Assembly (NCBI GenBank): GCA_041670165.1
Contig: JBAXZR010000018.1
Location: 1-22,725, forward strand
Source: JBAXZR01 sp041670165
GTDB taxonomy: Bacteria > Bacillota > Clostridia > Christensenellales > UBA1242
Reading direction: 5' to 3'
Length of the DNA stretch: 22,725 nucleotides
In this document: positions 20,442-22,725 of the stretch, piece by piece
Numbering within the stretch: the stretch's first letter is position 1
How the letters are laid out: each line of letters begins with the position of its first letter
Program-made: the position numbers and the translations under genes
The notes under the pieces: generated by a model
The model's input: the letters and a program-made list of their open reading frames with translations, nothing else
Told to the model about the DNA's origin: nothing
The model's database searches: none

Positions 20442-22100
20442 ATGAGCCTATATTTTGGAACGCAAGAAGTATGTCCTGTTTTTGGTGATGGGCTTGATGA
20501 GATTGAAGATGGCGCTGAACTTGAAGAATATTTTTGTCCCATTGATATTGAATCAATTTTGAATGACTATTACACTGATTACTCTCAAAAAGCAATCAGC
20601 TTGATTGACTCAACTGATGACACAACAATGTTGGTTGGAGCAATGAAATATTTTACTAGCGATGGTATTGAATATTCCGCTTCAACATCATCTCAAACCT
20701 TCTTTCACACTTGGGATAAAAGCAAAGATATTGTTTGTTCTGATGGTCATAAGTATAGGTGGATTGTTGCTGGTTCAAATTCAACTTCAAACAAAGTTTC
20801 ATTGACAAGTTTTAACAGACAAATTGTTGCAGTTGTTGCGTTTGGAACTGTGGGAACTTATGGAGATAATCAAACAACTTATTTGAACACAAAAGGACTT
20901 AATGATTGCTCAAAACTTAAATGGGCGAAATTTAATGCACCATTTTTAAACCTTGAATATTCATGTTTTGCCCGATGCCCAAGTCTTGTTAAAATTGAAT
21001 TTCCAAGCACTCTTAAAACAATTGCTGGATATGCATTTGAAAAATGCTATTCATTAAAAAAAGTTGATTTGGCTAACACCGAATTAATATCAATAGGTTA
21101 TGGTGCTTTTTCGTATTGTAGTTCACTTGATGAAGTGATTATGCCAGAAACAATAAAAACAATTGATACGAATGCTTTTATTGGAAGTGGAATAAAAAGA
21201 GTAACAATTCCAAAAAATGTAACAAGCATTGGTACTAGTGCATTCTATAATTGTTTTCAACTTGAAAAAATGAAAATATTAAGCCCAAATTGTAATTTTG
21301 GCTCTTATATTTTTTCAAGGTGTTATAACTTGCGAACGATTTCTCTTGCTGATGGGCTTTCCTTAGTTGGTTCAAGCATGTTCGACGGTTGTTATAATTT
21401 GAAAAAAGCTTTTTTGCCTAGCAGTGTTACAACAATTAATTCAAGCGCGTTTGCCAGTTGTTATTCTTTAAATGAAATAAGATTTCCTGCACAGTTGGAA
21501 ACTATTGGTGGGTATGCGTTTTCCGGTTGTTATAATGTTGCAAGTTTAAATTTGCCTCTTACAATTTCAAGTGTTGGAATAAATGCATTTTATAATTGTG
21601 TTAGGGCAAAAGGTACACTTGATTTTAAAAATATGTTAACTATCATTCCAATTAGAGCATTTTCTTGTATGCAAAACATTGAAAAAATATTTTTGCCAGA
21701 AAATCTAATTGAAATTTCTGAAAGGGCATTTTCTGGTGCAAATTGTCTTAAAGAGCTCGTTTTGCCAACTACTCTTCAAAAAATTGGGCAATATGCTTTT
21801 GAAGATTGTTCTTGCCTTACTGAACTTGTTTTGCCCGCAGAATGCGTTGATATTAACATTTTGGCTTTTGCAAATTGTTCTGGAATTCAAAATTTGGTGG
21901 TATATTCTGACTTCAATGTTGAACTCAATTTGTCTTCTTGCAAAAATCTTTCTCCAGTTTGTCTTGAAGCAATTGTTATGAATCTTAAAGATCTTTCAAC
22001 AGAAACAAGTAAGTCGCTTGTTTTAGGTTCATGGAATTTGCCAAAACTCAGCACATCAGTTCAAGCAATTGCAACTTCAAAAAATTGGGTGTTATCATAA
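20442..22100 (+). CDS. BspA-type leucine-rich-repeat (LRR_5) protein without signal peptide
   Basis: 552 residues from ATG 20442, chosen because AAGGAG is 7 nt upstream; an earlier in-frame start at 20412 lacks one. Residues about 150-500 hold about a dozen 23-residue repeats of the treponemal BspA type (for example LKTIAGYAFEKCYSLKKVDL and LETIGGYAFSGCYNVASLNL). Such repeats bind proteins or surfaces and are usually secreted, but no signal peptide or anchor is present here. The start MSLYFGTQEVCPVF and the end (LSTETSKSLVLGSWNLPKL, IATSKNWVLS) resemble segments I recall from LRR proteins of gut Firmicutes and their phage tail or baseplate proteins. No other phage gene is in the window, so a phage-derived orphan or a protein exported by another route is inferred. 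Confidence 0.8.
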   Translation: MSLYFGTQEVCPVFGDGLDEIEDGAELEEYFCPIDIESILNDYYTDYSQKAISLIDSTDDTTMLVGAMKYFTSDGIEYSASTSSQTFFHTWDKSKDIVCSDGHKYRWIVAGSNSTSNKVSLTSFNRQIVAVVAFGTVGTYGDNQTTYLNTKGLNDCSKLKWAKFNAPFLNLEYSCFARCPSLVKIEFPSTLKTIAGYAFEKCYSLKKVDLANTELISIGYGAFSYCSSLDEVIMPETIKTIDTNAFIGSGIKRVTIPKNVTSIGTSAFYNCFQLEKMKILSPNCNFGSYIFSRCYNLRTISLADGLSLVGSSMFDGCYNLKKAFLPSSVTTINSSAFASCYSLNEIRFPAQLETIGGYAFSGCYNVASLNLPLTISSVGINAFYNCVRAKGTLDFKNMLTIIPIRAFSCMQNIEKIFLPENLIEISERAFSGANCLKELVLPTTLQKIGQYAFEDCSCLTELVLPAECVDINILAFANCSGIQNLVVYSDFNVELNLSSCKNLSPVCLEAIVMNLKDLSTETSKSLVLGSWNLPKLSTSVQAIATSKNWVLS

Positions 22101-22102
22101 TT

Positions 22103-22725
22103 ATTGGGGTGACACCAAAAAAATTAAGCAGATACGCAAAATTTAAAATTTTGCTAACTTGCTATTTTTTTTGGTTTCCCTCCCAGCTCCCTTTCCTGCA
22201 GAAGGGTTCGTCCAAAAAAATAACGGCTGAACTAAATTCAGCCTGTTTTTTTGAACTCCATATTATATTTTTAATTTAGGTTTTTGACATTGAATTTGCT
22301 GATGAATGCACTCTCACAAAAGCAATTGAAAGTCGAAGAAAAATTGATTAATAGAATATTGGGGTGACACCAAAAAAATTAAGCAGATACGCAAAATTAA
22401 AATTTTGCTAACTTGCTATTTTTTTGGTTTCCCTCCCAGCTCCCTTTCCTGCAGAAGGGTTCGTCCAAAAAAAATAACGGCTGAACTAAATTCAGCCTGT
22501 TTTTTTGAACTCCATATTTTATTTTTAATTTAGTTTTTGACATTGAATTTGCTAATGAACTCACTCACAAAAGCAATTGAAAGTCGAAGAGAAATTGATT
22601 AATAGAATATTGGGGTGACACCAAAAAAATTAATCAGATATGCAAAATTTAAAATTTTGCTAACTTGCTATTTTTTTGGTTTCCCTCCCAGCTCCCTTTC
22701 CTGCAGAAGGGTTCGTCCAAAAAAA
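22103..22725 (+). repeat. Tandem array of a roughly 250-bp structured unit, at least three copies
   Basis: Units begin with ATTGGGGTGACACC at 22103, 22358 and 22609 (periods 255 and 251); the third is cut by the window end. Each unit can form three hairpins. H1: ACCAAAAAAAT (22114-22124) with ATTTTTTTGGT, enclosing AGCA/TGCT and GCAAAAT/ATTTTGC. H2: CCCTT/AAGGG around TCCTGCAG (22189-22206). H3: GGCTGAA/TTCAGCC (22225-22243) followed by a T-run, which is a terminator. The array starts three bases after the stop codon of the LRR gene. Copies are nearly identical with small indels. No ORF is conserved. Confidence 0.88.
22225..22252 (+). terminator. Terminator in repeat unit 1
   Basis: GGCTGAA, loop CTAAA, TTCAGCC and a T-run. 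It would end the LRR gene transcript. It is repeated in unit 2 at about 22481-22507. Confidence 0.75.

Noticed and set aside
22103..22725. CRISPR array
   Set aside because: The repeats are about 250 bp, tandem and near-identical, without short direct repeats and unique spacers, and no cas gene is present.

Overview
The window is AT-rich, uses the standard bacterial code with ATG, GTG and TTG starts, and has strong purine-rich ribosome sites (AAGGAG). It encodes sporulation proteins (YabP, YabQ, SpoIIP) beside housekeeping translation genes (L9, L31, RF1, PrmC). This fits a spore-forming or spore-derived low-GC Firmicute of the Clostridia type, probably an uncultured gut lineage. Taxonomy is inferred from gene content only.

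Layout. 1-66: possible 3' end of a tRNA and its terminator. 277-2341: an overlapping two-gene unit, a large protein with a zincin signature (HEFKH plus a distal ExFA) and a small unknown protein. 2342-2764: three tandem copies of a 150-bp noncoding repeat. 3105-4414: yabP, yabQ, a short DivIC/FtsB-like gene and rplI. 4585-7762: two minus-strand paralogous cytosolic proteins of unknown function, one with a His-rich tail and one with a Gly/Lys linker and charged tail, separated by a small plus-strand gene. 7824-10846: minus-strand rpmE, prmC, prfA and a TraX-family membrane protein. 11074-12380: spoIIP and a small gene overlapping it by one base. 12526-12811: a decayed gene. 13271-15915: a three-gene minus-strand operon of a metallophosphoesterase, a paralog that has lost most metal ligands, and a zinc ribbon. 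16255-16887: a NT5C-like HAD phosphatase. 17142-20203: three paralogous small secreted proteins. 20442-22100: a leucine-rich-repeat protein without signal peptide. 22103-22725: a second tandem array (about 250 bp per unit) running off the end.

The most unusual signal is in the two nearly identical secreted-protein genes (18307 and 19616). Each has a roughly 200-nt leader with two successive stem-loops whose loops carry the same 8-mer, TGGCTTGA. In three of the four loops this lies in a two-codon reading frame ATG-GCT-TGA (GTG-GCT-TGA in the fourth). Just after each stop codon lies the exact complement, TCAAGCCA. This suggests an undescribed RNA control module: start-stop mini-ORFs, loop to 3'UTR pairing, or both. 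The second strongest signal is the catalytic metallophosphoesterase paired with an apparent pseudoenzyme and a zinc ribbon.

All statements come from reading the sequence by eye. No database or folding program was run.
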